NCBI RefSeq assembly: GCF_011806575.1
Contig: NZ_JAATOO010000006.1
Coordinates: forward strand, 158,427 to 222,426
Direction: 5' to 3'
Source of the DNA: Vibrio hepatarius
GTDB lineage: Bacteria > Pseudomonadota > Gammaproteobacteria > Enterobacterales > Vibrionaceae
DNA length: 64,000 nucleotides
The translations under genes and the position numbers were made by a program. The notes below the pieces were generated by a model. That model was not told the origin of the DNA. It searched no databases and worked only from the letters and a program-made list of their open reading frames with translations. This document shows, one piece after another, positions 7,901 through 16,757 of this stretch (position 1 is its first letter; the number at the start of each line of letters is the position of its first letter).

Positions 7901-9115
7901 ATGAGCGAAAAAATCTATGTAGTGGCAGCGAAGCGCACCGCGATTGGCACGTTTATGGGCAGTTTATCGACAATGTCGGCTGTGGAACTTGGCAGTATTG
8001 CTATCAAGGCCGCGTTGGAGCAAGCGCGGGTAAACCCTAAACTGGTTGATGAAGTCATCGCAGGCAATGTATTAAGCGCTGGTCAAGGACAAGGTGTCGG
8101 TAGGCAAGCTGCGATTCACGCGGGCATTCCAGTGGAGACACCCGCTTACACGTTGAATATGATCTGTGGCAGTGGGATGAAAGCGATATTAAATAGCGTG
8201 AATTCCATCAAAGCGGGAGAAGCCGATATCGTTGTCGCTGCTGGAATGGAAAGCATGAGCAATGCGCCATTTGTGGTGGATGGAAGTGTACGTTCTGGGA
8301 ATAGAATGGGCGATATGTCGATGATTGATACCATGTTGAAAGATGGCCTGACCGACGCGTTTGAAGACTATCATATGGGGATTACGGCGGAGAATATCGC
8401 TAAGCAGTTCGAAATCAGTCGTGAAGAACAAGACGCGTTTGCCGCAACTAGCCAGCAACGGGCAGAGCACGCCATCCAGTCTGGTCACTTCAAGCAAGAG
8501 GTTGTGCCAGTTGAAGTCGCGATGCGTAAAGGTCCTTACATTGTAGATACCGATGAGCATCCTCGCTTTGGCACCACGAAAGAAAGTTTGTCTGCGCTAC
8601 GCCCAGCATTTGATAAGCAAGGCACCGTCACTGCTGGAAATTCGTCAGGTATTAACGATGGCGCATTCGCGTTGGTTTTAGTTAGTCAAGCAGCGCTTAG
8701 AGCTCATGCGTTAACACCACTCGCTGAAGTTGTATCTGTTGCACAAGCGGGCGTAGATCCGAGTGTGATGGGATTAGGACCAGTCCCAGCGGTCACTCAG
8801 GCGTTGAGTAAAGCACAGTTGCGCTTATCTGACATTGAACGCCTTGAGCTCAACGAAGCATTTGCCTCTCAGGCAATTGGTGTGATGAAAGGGCTGTCGA
8901 GCCTGCACAATGTCGACTATTCATGGTTTGCCGATAAGACCAACGTCAATGGTGGCGCGATTGCACTTGGCCACCCGATAGGGGCATCTGGGGGAAGAAT
9001 CGTCACGTCATTGATTTATGAGATGGTTCGCTCTAAGTCACACCTAGGATTAGCGTCGCTCTGCATTGGCGGTGGAATGGGTACCGCCATTATCCTCTCC
9101 ACCGTTAACGATTAA
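7901..9115 (+). CDS. Thiolase, acetyl-CoA C-acetyltransferase type
   Basis: A 404-residue biosynthetic-type thiolase with nucleophile Cys89 in NMICGSG, His358 in ALGHPIGASG and the second catalytic Cys388 in LCIGGGMG. ATG 7901 starts one base after the SDR stop; an upstream in-frame extension overlaps that gene and is not used. It would cleave acetoacetyl-CoA into two acetyl-CoA and so complete the pathway of this three-gene operon. The next gene (leuE-like) converges on it 26 bp away, leaving little room for a terminator. Confidence 0.95.
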   Translation: MSEKIYVVAAKRTAIGTFMGSLSTMSAVELGSIAIKAALEQARVNPKLVDEVIAGNVLSAGQGQGVGRQAAIHAGIPVETPAYTLNMICGSGMKAILNSVNSIKAGEADIVVAAGMESMSNAPFVVDGSVRSGNRMGDMSMIDTMLKDGLTDAFEDYHMGITAENIAKQFEISREEQDAFAATSQQRAEHAIQSGHFKQEVVPVEVAMRKGPYIVDTDEHPRFGTTKESLSALRPAFDKQGTVTAGNSSGINDGAFALVLVSQAALRAHALTPLAEVVSVAQAGVDPSVMGLGPVPAVTQALSKAQLRLSDIERLELNEAFASQAIGVMKGLSSLHNVDYSWFADKTNVNGGAIALGHPIGASGGRIVTSLIYEMVRSKSHLGLASLCIGGGMGTAIILSTVND

Positions 9116-9141
9116 TCATTGAAGCTTCGCGCTTTGTTCGG

Positions 9142-9783
9142 CTAGGTTAGGCTGGCAAGGCGCGCGGCAAATCCCATAAAGAGCAACCCTAGCAGTCCGT
9201 TGCCTAACTTCGACAACATTTGATTGTTTTTGAACAGTTGGGTAAGCGATGTGCCAACGAATATCAATACACTTAGATAGACAGTGCTAAAGATCTCTAA
9301 GATGGTTGCGAGGATCAAATAAGAAATCCATGTGTGTTCATAGGTGTAGTCGATAAACTGAATAAAGAACGACACGTAAAATAGAATCGCTTTTGGATTG
9401 GTTAAGCTTAGCGTGAGCGCTTTAGCGAAGACGTTTTCAACTTTTTGTGGGCGCTCAACACCAGATTCATCCATTGCTCGTCTACACCAGTATTGATGAA
9501 TGATTTTAAGTCCAAGATACAGCAAATAAGCCGCACCCAAATAACGGATAATAGTAAACAAAACCGGAGAAGTTTGGATAAGTGAAGCGACGCCAAGGTA
9601 AGAGAGCAGAATTAAGATCGCATCACCGACTAGCACGCCCATAGCGGCTTTGTATCCGGTCTTTACACCAAGTGAAGAGCCTGACTTAAGCACATAGATA
9701 GAGTTTGGTCCTGGAGCGATGATAATCATCAAAAGCCCAACCAAATACGTCCAAATATTGATAACGCCAAACGCTTCTAACAT
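9142..9783 (-). CDS. leuE: LysE-family amino-acid exporter, LeuE-like
   Basis: A 213-residue inner-membrane protein of the LysE/RhtB family with about six hydrophobic segments and the family motif IAPGPNSIYVLKSG near the N-terminus. Blocks such as YLVGLLMII and RYLGAAYLLYLGLKII closely follow the E. coli leucine exporter LeuE as recalled. It probably exports leucine and related amino acids. It is a single gene, convergent with the thiolase. The leuE assignment is by family similarity; substrate specificity within LysE exporters is hard to predict. Confidence 0.85.
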   Translation of the reverse strand: MLEAFGVINIWTYLVGLLMIIIAPGPNSIYVLKSGSSLGVKTGYKAAMGVLVGDAILILLSYLGVASLIQTSPVLFTIIRYLGAAYLLYLGLKIIHQYWCRRAMDESGVERPQKVENVFAKALTLSLTNPKAILFYVSFFIQFIDYTYEHTWISYLILATILEIFSTVYLSVLIFVGTSLTQLFKNNQMLSKLGNGLLGLLFMGFAARLASLT

Positions 9784-9892
9784 GCGGTCCCTCGCAAAAA
9801 CTCAATCGCCAATGAAAGAGATATAACGCAAAGCGTGATTAAAGTCTATCGAAGAATTGGTGATTATTTAGTCAGTAAATAAATCGAGAAAC

Positions 9893-9916
9893 AAAAGCCG
9901 GACACTGCCGGCTTTT
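9893..9916 (-). terminator. Terminator of the PhoD-like gene
   Basis: AAAAGCCGG (9893-9901) and CCGGCTTTT (9908-9916) form a 9-bp stem with a six-base loop, 11 bp past the minus-strand stop. The minus-strand tail is only moderately T-rich. Confidence 0.7.
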
Positions 9917-9927
9917 CTTCATAAAAT

Positions 9928-11409
9928 CTACTGAATCGGGAAAGCGGGAGTGTCGTCATTTTCCGTGCGCCAGTTGACCCAGAGTTTGCCATCCGTGCCC
10001 TCAAGTAGCGTCGCAAAATTGCGCGCGCGGATGTATTTGTCTGAGCCATACGGGCGCAACATATCCGCAGCCACTTGATTGTTCTCATCCAGATATTCGG
10101 TGCGGTCATTGGTGATAGCGCAAACGCCTAGCCACTGCATATAGCTTGGTGCAGGGTGGACAATGGCGGAAGAAATGACCTGATGGACCGAACGTTGCTG
10201 CTTATCTCTAGAGTCGCGAATCACACCAAGTGCGCCAACGTGTACGTCACCAGATAGAATAACGGTGCGGCGTTTGCTTGATTGGGAGTAATCGAGCAAG
10301 CGCATGATGAGTCGCGATCGTTCGCCTTCGTGCTCTTTCGCGCGCCAATGATCTTTTAAATCGTCAGTCAGTTCTTCTTCCCATGGCGTGGTGTCTAACG
10401 TGTTTTCTGCAAATGAGAAATCACGGTAAACCACAGGAACCGCACTCAATACTAGTAGGTTATCGCTTTCGAGGTTTTTGAGATACTCGATAACCAAGTC
10501 CCACTGATTTTTGCTCATGACTTGTTTAAGCGTACGTTGCGCACGATTGTCCAAGACGAGGATATCGTAACCGTGGAATTTCAATGCGCTGGCAAAGTGG
10601 TCACGGACAGAGTGACTGGTTTGCAATAGTGAACGGTTTTGTGGACCGCGAATCTGCAACAGCTCAAAGTGTTTACGCGCTGCGCTGAAAATCGCTTGGT
10701 AAACGTCACAGCTTTGGATGTCGTCAGGATAGCTGCCCCAGCCGTCAATAATATCGTGGTCGTCCCACATCATTACCGATGGAATTGATGCAAGCATTGA
10801 TGCCATTGGTTCTTTGTTCCAACGGTCGACATACAGTTTGCTGTAAAAGCGGTCGAGTTGGGCGACCATTTTTCTGCTCGCTGGACGTTTTACTTTGACC
10901 TCGCGATCTCTCTCATTCCATGCTTTTAGTGTGTCGACTTCGGTCCAAATCGCATCGGCGTAAACTTGGTCTCCGCCCATTAATAGCAAAGAGAACGGTT
11001 CTTGTTGGTGCTCTTTCGCCATCTCAGACCATAAGCGGTATGGCTTTTCAGTGGTGTTCATTATTTTTAGGTCTGAAAAACCGTTACACGAGGCATAGGC
11101 AAACTTTGGTTTCTCTTGTGGACCAGGAACGTAGAAAGACCATTCGCGATTGCCGCGTTTATCCAACAACTCTTCGCCATCTTGCTGTAGAGCATAAGTG
11201 ATGGTTTCTGCGCCATGGCCTTCGATATTGAGTTCCATACGCCACACTTTACCATCATTGATTTCGCCGATAAGGGTCGCAGGCACAGGAGAATGTTGAG
11301 GGTAACTGACGCTGACAGAATTTGCGGTTTTAGACGTCACGACCACAACGGTGTAGTGGTGGTCGGATTCGAGCCCAAGTATTGGACCAAGTACCATTTT
11401 CGTTTGCAT
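9928..11409 (-). CDS. PhoD-like alkaline phosphatase / phosphodiesterase
   Basis: A 493-residue metallophosphatase of the PhoD family. Metal-binding blocks are GGDQVYAD (about 144), WDDHDIIDG (about 214) and LSGDVHVG (about 386). A GTG two codons upstream lies too close to the AAGGA site, so ATG 11409 is preferred. No signal peptide or Tat motif is seen, so unlike secreted PhoD enzymes it appears cytoplasmic, as in many PhoD-like proteins of Gammaproteobacteria. It is a monocistronic gene. The natural phosphoester substrate is unknown. Confidence 0.85.
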   Translation of the reverse strand: MQTKMVLGPILGLESDHHYTVVVVTSKTANSVSVSYPQHSPVPATLIGEINDGKVWRMELNIEGHGAETITYALQQDGEELLDKRGNREWSFYVPGPQEKPKFAYASCNGFSDLKIMNTTEKPYRLWSEMAKEHQQEPFSLLLMGGDQVYADAIWTEVDTLKAWNERDREVKVKRPASRKMVAQLDRFYSKLYVDRWNKEPMASMLASIPSVMMWDDHDIIDGWGSYPDDIQSCDVYQAIFSAARKHFELLQIRGPQNRSLLQTSHSVRDHFASALKFHGYDILVLDNRAQRTLKQVMSKNQWDLVIEYLKNLESDNLLVLSAVPVVYRDFSFAENTLDTTPWEEELTDDLKDHWRAKEHEGERSRLIMRLLDYSQSSKRRTVILSGDVHVGALGVIRDSRDKQQRSVHQVISSAIVHPAPSYMQWLGVCAITNDRTEYLDENNQVAADMLRPYGSDKYIRARNFATLLEGTDGKLWVNWRTENDDTPAFPIQ

Positions 11410-11603
11410 GCTCACTTCCTTGTCATTATTGGTTTTGATTGAACAGGTGAGAGCACTAGAATTGTTAGATCGCCAACTTTTTGCTCATCACGTTGTATAT
11501 CATCTCAGGGTTAGTGGTTCAGTTCTGCGTCAATATGCATTTTTGTGAACATGCGTAGATAACGGATTGATGCGATATAGTTAAGTCTTTGATAGGCAGT
11601 AAA

Positions 11604-11623
11604 AAGGGCACCGATGTGCCCTT
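11604..11623 (-). terminator. Orphan intrinsic terminator in the intergenic region
   Basis: AAGGGCAC (11604-11611) and GTGCCCTT (11616-11623) form an 8-bp stem with a tetraloop. On the minus strand it is followed by TTT, giving a U-tract of five with the stem end. The adjacent operon already has its own terminator at 11883, so this one may belong to a decayed gene or a small RNA. Confidence 0.55.
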
Positions 11624-11697
11624 AAAGTTATATGAGTATTTAGATTAACCTAAGAATCCGTTAGTTTGATGTTTCTACAGCTGAGCATAAACGGTGT

Positions 11698-11784
11698 TTA
11701 GTGAAAGCAGTTCTTGGAGTGAAGTTCGGTGATTTGTCCCTGTTCGATAACAATCATGCGCTTATTTATCCAAATTAAATTGCT
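11698..11784 (-). pseudogene. Possible remnant of an ABC-transporter ATPase C-terminus
   Basis: On the minus strand this short open stretch reads ...WINKRMIVIEQGQITEL... and ends at TAA 11698-11700. The segment RMIVIEQGQITE resembles the conserved stretch after the H-loop of ABC ATPases. A stop lies just upstream, no ribosome binding site precedes the ATG, and a terminator follows 75 bp downstream in the same direction. The evidence is about 15 residues, so chance resemblance is possible. Confidence 0.2.
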
Positions 11785-11882
11785 TTAGGGACGCTAGTGG
11801 CAACCTCGGGCAGTAGTTATTTTTTATTGTTGATGTTGAAAGGCAAGTTTCGTCAGAGTTCGATACAAGCACCTATTAAATA

Positions 11883-11909
11883 AAAGCCCCGCGGTAAACG
11901 CGGGGCTTT
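11883..11909 (-). terminator. Terminator of the cmt/ygg operon
   Basis: AAAGCCCCGCG (11883-11893) and CGCGGGGCTTT (11899-11909) form an 11-bp stem with loop GTAAA. The minus-strand continuation TTTTATTT is a good U-tract. It lies 25 bp past the stop of the PHP gene. Confidence 0.9.
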
Positions 11910-11933
11910 GTTGATCAACTTGACAGAATGAGT

Positions 11934-12680
11934 TTAATAAAGCGCTTCAAACTCTGGGATGCGAGCTTTGCCGCGCAGCAAGAGAAAATTCAAAAACCGA
12001 GATGCTGAACTTGTGATTACTCTTTCTTCAGGCACGTTGTGTTGTTCTAGCAGTGAAATTACTAGGTCTAAGCGAGCGATCTCTTCACAAAAATGCGCGT
12101 CAGAACCGGTAGTAAAGTAAACGCCAATTTCATTGCCGAGTCCGACAATGTTTGAGCAATGGACATCACTGCCTTTGCGGCTTTTACCAGTGAGAGAAGT
12201 GTTGTTTACTTCGATCGCGACATTATTCTCTTTTGCACATTGCAACACGGGTTTCAGGTCAAACGGGTAATTCGGATTACCTAAGTGCCCTAAGGCATCG
12301 ACTTTGCCGCTTTCAATCACATTGATCAGTGCTTGGGTATGTTCTTTGACTGACGCCGGCGCGAATACAGGTTCGTGAAAGCTGGCAATGACCCAATCTA
12401 AATGTGGATAAGACGATGGCGGCAGATCAAGCTCTCCTGTCTGGTTAAGTGTATTGGCTTCTACACCTCGCAAGATACCGACATCGTGTAAAAAGCGGGG
12501 CAAAATTCTTTGGTTGTTGAAATACCAGTAGTGGGGGGCACCGGGCATTTCAGGAGCATGATCCGTAGTACAAAGAAGTTTTAACCCCTTGTTCTTAGAC
12601 GCGAGAGCGTTTTCAATAATAGTGCTGTAAGCATGACCACTGGCGATAGTATGTGTATGACTATCCACGACTATGTTCAT
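11934..12680 (-). CDS. PHP-domain phosphatase, YcdX-like
   Basis: A 248-residue PHP-superfamily metal-dependent phosphatase/phosphoesterase, close in length to E. coli YcdX. Metal-binding motifs include DSHTHT near the N-terminus, [25 protein letters not shown] and GSDAHF. A GGAGACAG site precedes ATG 12680. It is the last gene of the minus-strand operon that starts at cmtB, 17 bp after the yggC-like kinase. The context suggests it dephosphorylates a sugar-phosphate intermediate of that pathway. Its substrate is not known. Confidence 0.85.
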   Translation of the reverse strand: MNIVVDSHTHTIASGHAYSTIIENALASKNKGLKLLCTTDHAPEMPGAPHYWYFNNQRILPRFLHDVGILRGVEANTLNQTGELDLPPSSYPHLDWVIASFHEPVFAPASVKEHTQALINVIESGKVDALGHLGNPNYPFDLKPVLQCAKENNVAIEVNNTSLTGKSRKGSDVHCSNIVGLGNEIGVYFTTGSDAHFCEEIARLDLVISLLEQHNVPEERVITSSASRFLNFLLLRGKARIPEFEALY

Positions 12681-12697
12681 ACTGTCTCCTTGTGTGG

Positions 12698-13432
12698 TTA
12701 TCTGATTTCGAAAGAACCATCTTGGTTCATAAACAAAGTAAGGTCCGCAGAAACTGAGTGATTAAGTACTTTATCCACATTGAGTGAATCTGAACTATGG
12801 TAAAACGCCTGCGCTTCTTCGGCTGAGCTACCACCACGTATTTTGCGGTTTACCAGCCTTTCTTCAAGAAACTTAGGGTCGGTATCGACAAAAATGGTAA
12901 AGTCAGCCAGCTCGTGTAATCCGTTCCAAACAGGCTCATTGAGTAGCAACCAGTTACCTTCAACGACAACAATATTGTCTTTAACTCGGATCGCATCTTC
13001 GACAGGGTCATGCAAATTTCGGTCGTAGTATGGCCAAAGTGGGTCGCTGGTTTTGAGTAGCTTTAGTTTACGGATAAGCTCACTCAAGTTAAAGGTTTCA
13101 AATGAGCCTTTTATTTCTCTTAAACAAACCTTCTCGCCGTTTCGTTCGATAAAGTTATTGTTGAGGATTTCGTTCGGGTAATGGAACCCGTCAAACGGCA
13201 ATACTTGCAGTGGTTCAAGATTTTCGTTTTGGTAAGATAAATATTCCCAGAACGCCGCAAGGGTGGATTTTCCGCTACCGGGTGGGGCGCATAGAAACAC
13301 AACAACTCGTTCTTGTTTTTGCTCAAATAAGCGTGAGAATTTCTCGACCAAGGGTTTGTGTATCAGTGAGACGTCGCTGTCAGGAAACTTTGCTTGAGTT
13401 TCGAAGCCACTGACATCTAATGTGACTTTCAT
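12698..13432 (-). CDS. yggC: YggC-like P-loop kinase (uridine/panthothenate-kinase fold)
   Basis: A 244-residue P-loop protein with Walker [11 protein letters not shown] (about 48-57), the DGFHYP block typical of the phosphoribulokinase/uridine kinase group and VVEGNWLLL in the second half. It resembles E. coli YggC, which lies in the cmtBA-ygg cluster as here. It probably phosphorylates a small sugar or sugar-derived metabolite. It is separated from yggD by 10 bp and from the PHP gene by 17 bp in one operon. No biochemical role is established. Confidence 0.85.
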   Translation of the reverse strand: MKVTLDVSGFETQAKFPDSDVSLIHKPLVEKFSRLFEQKQERVVVFLCAPPGSGKSTLAAFWEYLSYQNENLEPLQVLPFDGFHYPNEILNNNFIERNGEKVCLREIKGSFETFNLSELIRKLKLLKTSDPLWPYYDRNLHDPVEDAIRVKDNIVVVEGNWLLLNEPVWNGLHELADFTIFVDTDPKFLEERLVNRKIRGGSSAEEAQAFYHSSDSLNVDKVLNHSVSADLTLFMNQDGSFEIR

Positions 13433-13442
13433 AGTGTAAGCC

Positions 13443-14039
13443 TTATTCTAAAATCTCTTTGGTGACCCGTTCGATAAGCATTTCACAAGAGAGCTTCAAT
13501 ACCGTTTTGATCAGCGATTCGTAGCGCATTTGTGAGAACGACTCGAACGAAGAAAACTTAAGCTGGTTAATCGAATCGAGATAAAAACTGTCTTCGCCTT
13601 TGGTTAACGTCGCTTGGTTGGTAATAAACTCGTACACCATGTCGTCGTCATAACTCAGCTTAGCTGGCTGATTGAGCGCATAGTCGAGCATCTGGTCGTA
13701 AAGGCCAATATCTGCGTATGTTTCGAGCGAAATTTTCCCCATTGCGAAGATAAGCTTTGAGACGACATCGGTAGTCACCAATGGACCGTCTTCTCTGATT
13801 AATGGTGCAACGGCGTATTGCATAACGAATTCGTCTTGAACGAAGACTTGTGGCAATAGTTCTTTCAGCTTTAAGTTGATAATCTTGTTCGATACTTGGA
13901 GAAAGCAGGTTGCAGTCTCACAATGGTCTATCGCATCAAACAGCTCTTCTTCTCGGGACAAATGTTGATTAACCTTTTTAGAATGTGGCAGCTCTAGGCT
14001 ACCACACAGTAAGCCAGCGCTAAACAGAGAGGCTGACAT
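13443..14039 (-). CDS. yggD: MtlR-family regulator (YggD-like)
   Basis: A protein of 198 residues from ATG 14039; a TTG 12 bases upstream is also possible (202 residues). It belongs to the MtlR (mannitol operon repressor) family. It is mostly helical, without a recognisable DNA-binding helix-turn-helix, as is usual for MtlR/YggD. It overlaps the end of yggP by 20 bases, so it is translationally coupled. Given its place in a mannitol-like PTS operon it probably controls the operon, directly or through protein contact. This is inferred from MtlR precedent. Confidence 0.82.
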   Translation of the reverse strand: MSASLFSAGLLCGSLELPHSKKVNQHLSREEELFDAIDHCETATCFLQVSNKIINLKLKELLPQVFVQDEFVMQYAVAPLIREDGPLVTTDVVSKLIFAMGKISLETYADIGLYDQMLDYALNQPAKLSYDDDMVYEFITNQATLTKGEDSFYLDSINQLKFSSFESFSQMRYESLIKTVLKLSCEMLIERVTKEILE

Positions 14040-15291
14040 CGTAAAACTCAAGTAGCGCTTTTTCTGCGTGAGCGTTCCAAACGTAGTTATTCGCCTTCAA
14101 TATCGCGTCGAGATCTTCAAAAAACGGGTCAACATCCGCAAGTGATAAGAAGTTGTCAATCGCTGTTAGTGGCAAATCGATATGTGGGTAAATCAGCTTT
14201 TTGCCGCCAGGAATCTCAAGCTGGTTGAGAATCGTGTGAGGTGCTGACTCAAGCCCACCAACGTGCGTGATCATAAATGAAGGGTTAATCTTGTTTTGCT
14301 CAGAAAGCTCGATTGACTCGACCATATCACCTGTTGAACCACCTGAAGTGCCAACAATATGCGTTGATTCGTAATGGACGTTATAGAAGTTAAACGGCAC
14401 TTTGAATTGCTTGTCAGTCGGCCCGGCGAAGAAGTTGAGACAGCCATCGTTGCCGAGTAGGTCGTCCGCTTGTTCAAGCACTTGATGCACCGCCGCGTAG
14501 ACCATGACGTCATCATAACCTTTACCGTCATTAAGTCCTTTTAAGTACTCAACTGGGTTGTCGACGTTAGCGGTGTTGACATAGTGAAGTTCAACGCCAT
14601 TTTCAGCGGCTTTTTCAACAGGAATTAACGATTGAGCGCGGCTTAAGCGATTTTCATCGATATCGGTCACCACCAATAGGCGAGGCTTCACCGGGCCGTT
14701 AATTGCGTAATCAATTGCGCCAATGCCCATTGGTCCGGCACAAGCCAATAACGCTAGAGAACCGTTCGGTTTAATGCCCATTTGGTGCTCATAAACGTAT
14801 GGTGTTGTGTGGTAGCTAGCGTGATAAGCACCGATGATACAAGACATAGGCTCAGCCAAAGACGCATTAGCAAAGTAGCTGCCGTTGTATGGCAATACGC
14901 AACCTAGGTCAATAGCGACTTTTGGAATGATAGAGTAGGTCGCATTGCCACCAAATGTTTCGTAACTGTAGCCAGCAGAGTAACCTGAGGGCAGCCCCAT
15001 CGCTGGTTGAAGCACAAACGGTTGGCCAGGTTGATACTTATCTTTTAGGTTGGCACCAACTTCGACAATGATGCCTGCGTATTCGTGGCCTGTCATTACT
15101 GGTACTTGGTCGATATCGTCTGGTACACGCTTGTGTTTGCTACCAAGTAGTGCGGCTTTATAAGTCGATAAACAGATACTGTTGGAAATGTTTTTTACCA
15201 ATAATTCGTCTTCACCGATTGCTGGCAATTCAAAGGTGCGTAGTTGGACATCTTTCTCACCACAAATAACGGCTGCAGTCGTTTGAACCAT
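14020..15291 (-). CDS. yggP: Zinc-type alcohol/polyol dehydrogenase, YggP-like
   Basis: A 423-residue medium-chain dehydrogenase matching E. coli YggP in length and arrangement. The GHEYAGI block holds the usual zinc-site His/Glu, and a Rossmann segment LLACAGPMGIGAIDYA with acidic VVTDIDENRL indicates NAD preference. It would oxidise a polyol or sugar phosphate delivered by the adjacent PTS. A GGAGAAAATC site precedes ATG 15291. It follows cmtA after a gap that contains a strong hairpin and overlaps the start of yggD. The real substrate is unknown. Confidence 0.87.
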   Translation of the reverse strand: MVQTTAAVICGEKDVQLRTFELPAIGEDELLVKNISNSICLSTYKAALLGSKHKRVPDDIDQVPVMTGHEYAGIIVEVGANLKDKYQPGQPFVLQPAMGLPSGYSAGYSYETFGGNATYSIIPKVAIDLGCVLPYNGSYFANASLAEPMSCIIGAYHASYHTTPYVYEHQMGIKPNGSLALLACAGPMGIGAIDYAINGPVKPRLLVVTDIDENRLSRAQSLIPVEKAAENGVELHYVNTANVDNPVEYLKGLNDGKGYDDVMVYAAVHQVLEQADDLLGNDGCLNFFAGPTDKQFKVPFNFYNVHYESTHIVGTSGGSTGDMVESIELSEQNKINPSFMITHVGGLESAPHTILNQLEIPGGKKLIYPHIDLPLTAIDNFLSLADVDPFFEDLDAILKANNYVWNAHAEKALLEFYDVSLSV

Positions 15292-15310
15292 GATTTTCTC
15301 CCGGGGATAA

Positions 15311-15329
15311 GGGGCCGAGATAAGGCCCC
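15311..15329 (-). other. Intercistronic hairpin between cmtA and yggP
   Basis: GGGGCC (15311-15316) pairs with GGCCCC (15324-15329) across a seven-base loop. It lies in the cmtA-yggP gap and has no U-tract in the direction of transcription, so it is more likely an RNA processing or 3'-stability element than a terminator. Confidence 0.5.
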
Positions 15330-15340
15330 AAAAAGTTAAA

Positions 15341-16741
15341 TTAAGCTTGTTGACGAATCGTTGTGATTAGCTCATCTAGAGCAGGATCGTGCAGGAAGTT
15401 TTTAATCGTAATCACGGGTAATCCTGTTGCGTTGACCGCTCGGCTTTCCAAGCTCTCGTGAGTGACAACAACATCGGCGTGTGACGGCACTTTCTCTATC
15501 GCGTAGTTTTTCACTTCGATATCGAATCCAGCATCAACGAGTTTCTTCTTGAATGTCGATGCGCCCATTGCGCTAGAGCCCATGCCCGCATCACAAGCGA
15601 AGGCAACGAATTTGATCTTTGCTGCTTCTGGAGAAGCTTGAGTGGTTGTCGCTTTTACCGCACCCTCAGCCTTCATCTCTTTCATATCCGTTACTGAACG
15701 TTCAAACTCATTTTCTGATTCTTCCGTTTTGCTGACTTTCAAGATAGCGCTGGCCACTAAGAACGAAACGATAGTTGCAGTTGTCACACCAGCGATGGTG
15801 GCGATAAAGCTGCCTTTTGGCGTCAACGCTAGGTAAGAGAAGATTGAGCCAGGACTAGGGCCCGCTACCAGACCAGCATCAAGGAGATTGAACGTTGCAA
15901 TACCTGTCGCTGCACCAGCAATCATCGCCACAATCATGATTGGTTTCATTAGAACGTACGGGAAATACAGCTCATGGATACCACCGAAGAAGTGAATAAT
16001 GATCGCGCTCGGTGCAGAACGCTTACTTAAACCCTGACCAAACTTCGCGTACGCAAGCAACATACCTAGACCAGGGCCCGGGTTAGACGCGACCATAAAG
16101 AAGATGGATTTACCCGTTTCTGCCGCAGCTTGTAGACCTAATGGGTAGTAAATGCCTTGGTCGATAGCGTTGTTCAGGAACAGCACTTTTGCAGGTTCAT
16201 TAATAATGGCGAGTAAAGGGAGGAAACCTGTTGCTACAAGTGCTTCGATACCTGATTTAACGAAAAGGTTTGCCGCTGTTACTGCTGGACCAACGATCGC
16301 GTAAGCAAATAAGCACATGATCATGCCGAAGATGCCTAACGAGAAGTTATTGACCACCATTTCAAAACCAGAAGGAATTTTATGTTCGATCTTTTTATCG
16401 ATTTGTACGATAACCCAGCCACTTAGTGGCCCCATGATCATCGCACCGACAAACATAGGTATTTCCGCGCCCGCGATAACACCCATGGTACCAATCGCAC
16501 CTGCTACAGCACCGCGTTTGTCACCGACAATTTGACCACCAGTATAACCAATCAATAATGGCAGTAGATAGGTGATCATCGGCCCAACGAGTTCACCGAA
16601 GTAAGCGTTAGGCATCCAGCCTGTAGGGATAAATAACGCAGTAATAAAGCCCCATGCGATAAAGGCGCCAATATTTGGCAGAACCATCGCGGTCAAATGA
16701 CCGCCGAAGGCTTGCACTTTTGCTCTTACGTTTGTAGTCAC
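15341..16741 (-). CDS. cmtA: Mannitol-like PTS enzyme IICB (CmtA)
   Basis: A 466-residue PTS permease: a membrane IIC domain (about 1-345, many hydrophobic helices, GGIHELYFPYVL motif) joined by a charged linker to a cytoplasmic IIB domain (about 375-466) with phospho-Cys383 in ACDAGMGSS. No IIA domain is attached; that function is the next gene upstream, cmtB. This IICB + IIA split is that of E. coli cryptic mannitol system CmtA/CmtB. The start codon is GTG 16741 behind AAGGAA. It imports and phosphorylates a mannitol-like sugar alcohol. The true substrate is not established. Confidence 0.92.
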   Translation of the reverse strand: MTTNVRAKVQAFGGHLTAMVLPNIGAFIAWGFITALFIPTGWMPNAYFGELVGPMITYLLPLLIGYTGGQIVGDKRGAVAGAIGTMGVIAGAEIPMFVGAMIMGPLSGWVIVQIDKKIEHKIPSGFEMVVNNFSLGIFGMIMCLFAYAIVGPAVTAANLFVKSGIEALVATGFLPLLAIINEPAKVLFLNNAIDQGIYYPLGLQAAAETGKSIFFMVASNPGPGLGMLLAYAKFGQGLSKRSAPSAIIIHFFGGIHELYFPYVLMKPIMIVAMIAGAATGIATFNLLDAGLVAGPSPGSIFSYLALTPKGSFIATIAGVTTATIVSFLVASAILKVSKTEESENEFERSVTDMKEMKAEGAVKATTTQASPEAAKIKFVAFACDAGMGSSAMGASTFKKKLVDAGFDIEVKNYAIEKVPSHADVVVTHESLESRAVNATGLPVITIKNFLHDPALDELITTIRQQA

Positions 16742-16757
16742 GTTATGTTCCTTCTTT

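Larger units (their letters stand above)
11410..11882. other. Intergenic region with orphan terminator and possible gene remnant
   Basis: About 470 bp without an intact gene. It holds the upstream region of the PhoD-like gene, a minus-strand terminator-like hairpin (11604-11623) that no intact gene needs, and upstream of that hairpin a short open stretch resembling an ABC-ATPase C-terminus (11698-11784). No tRNA or repeat was seen. Confidence 0.5.
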
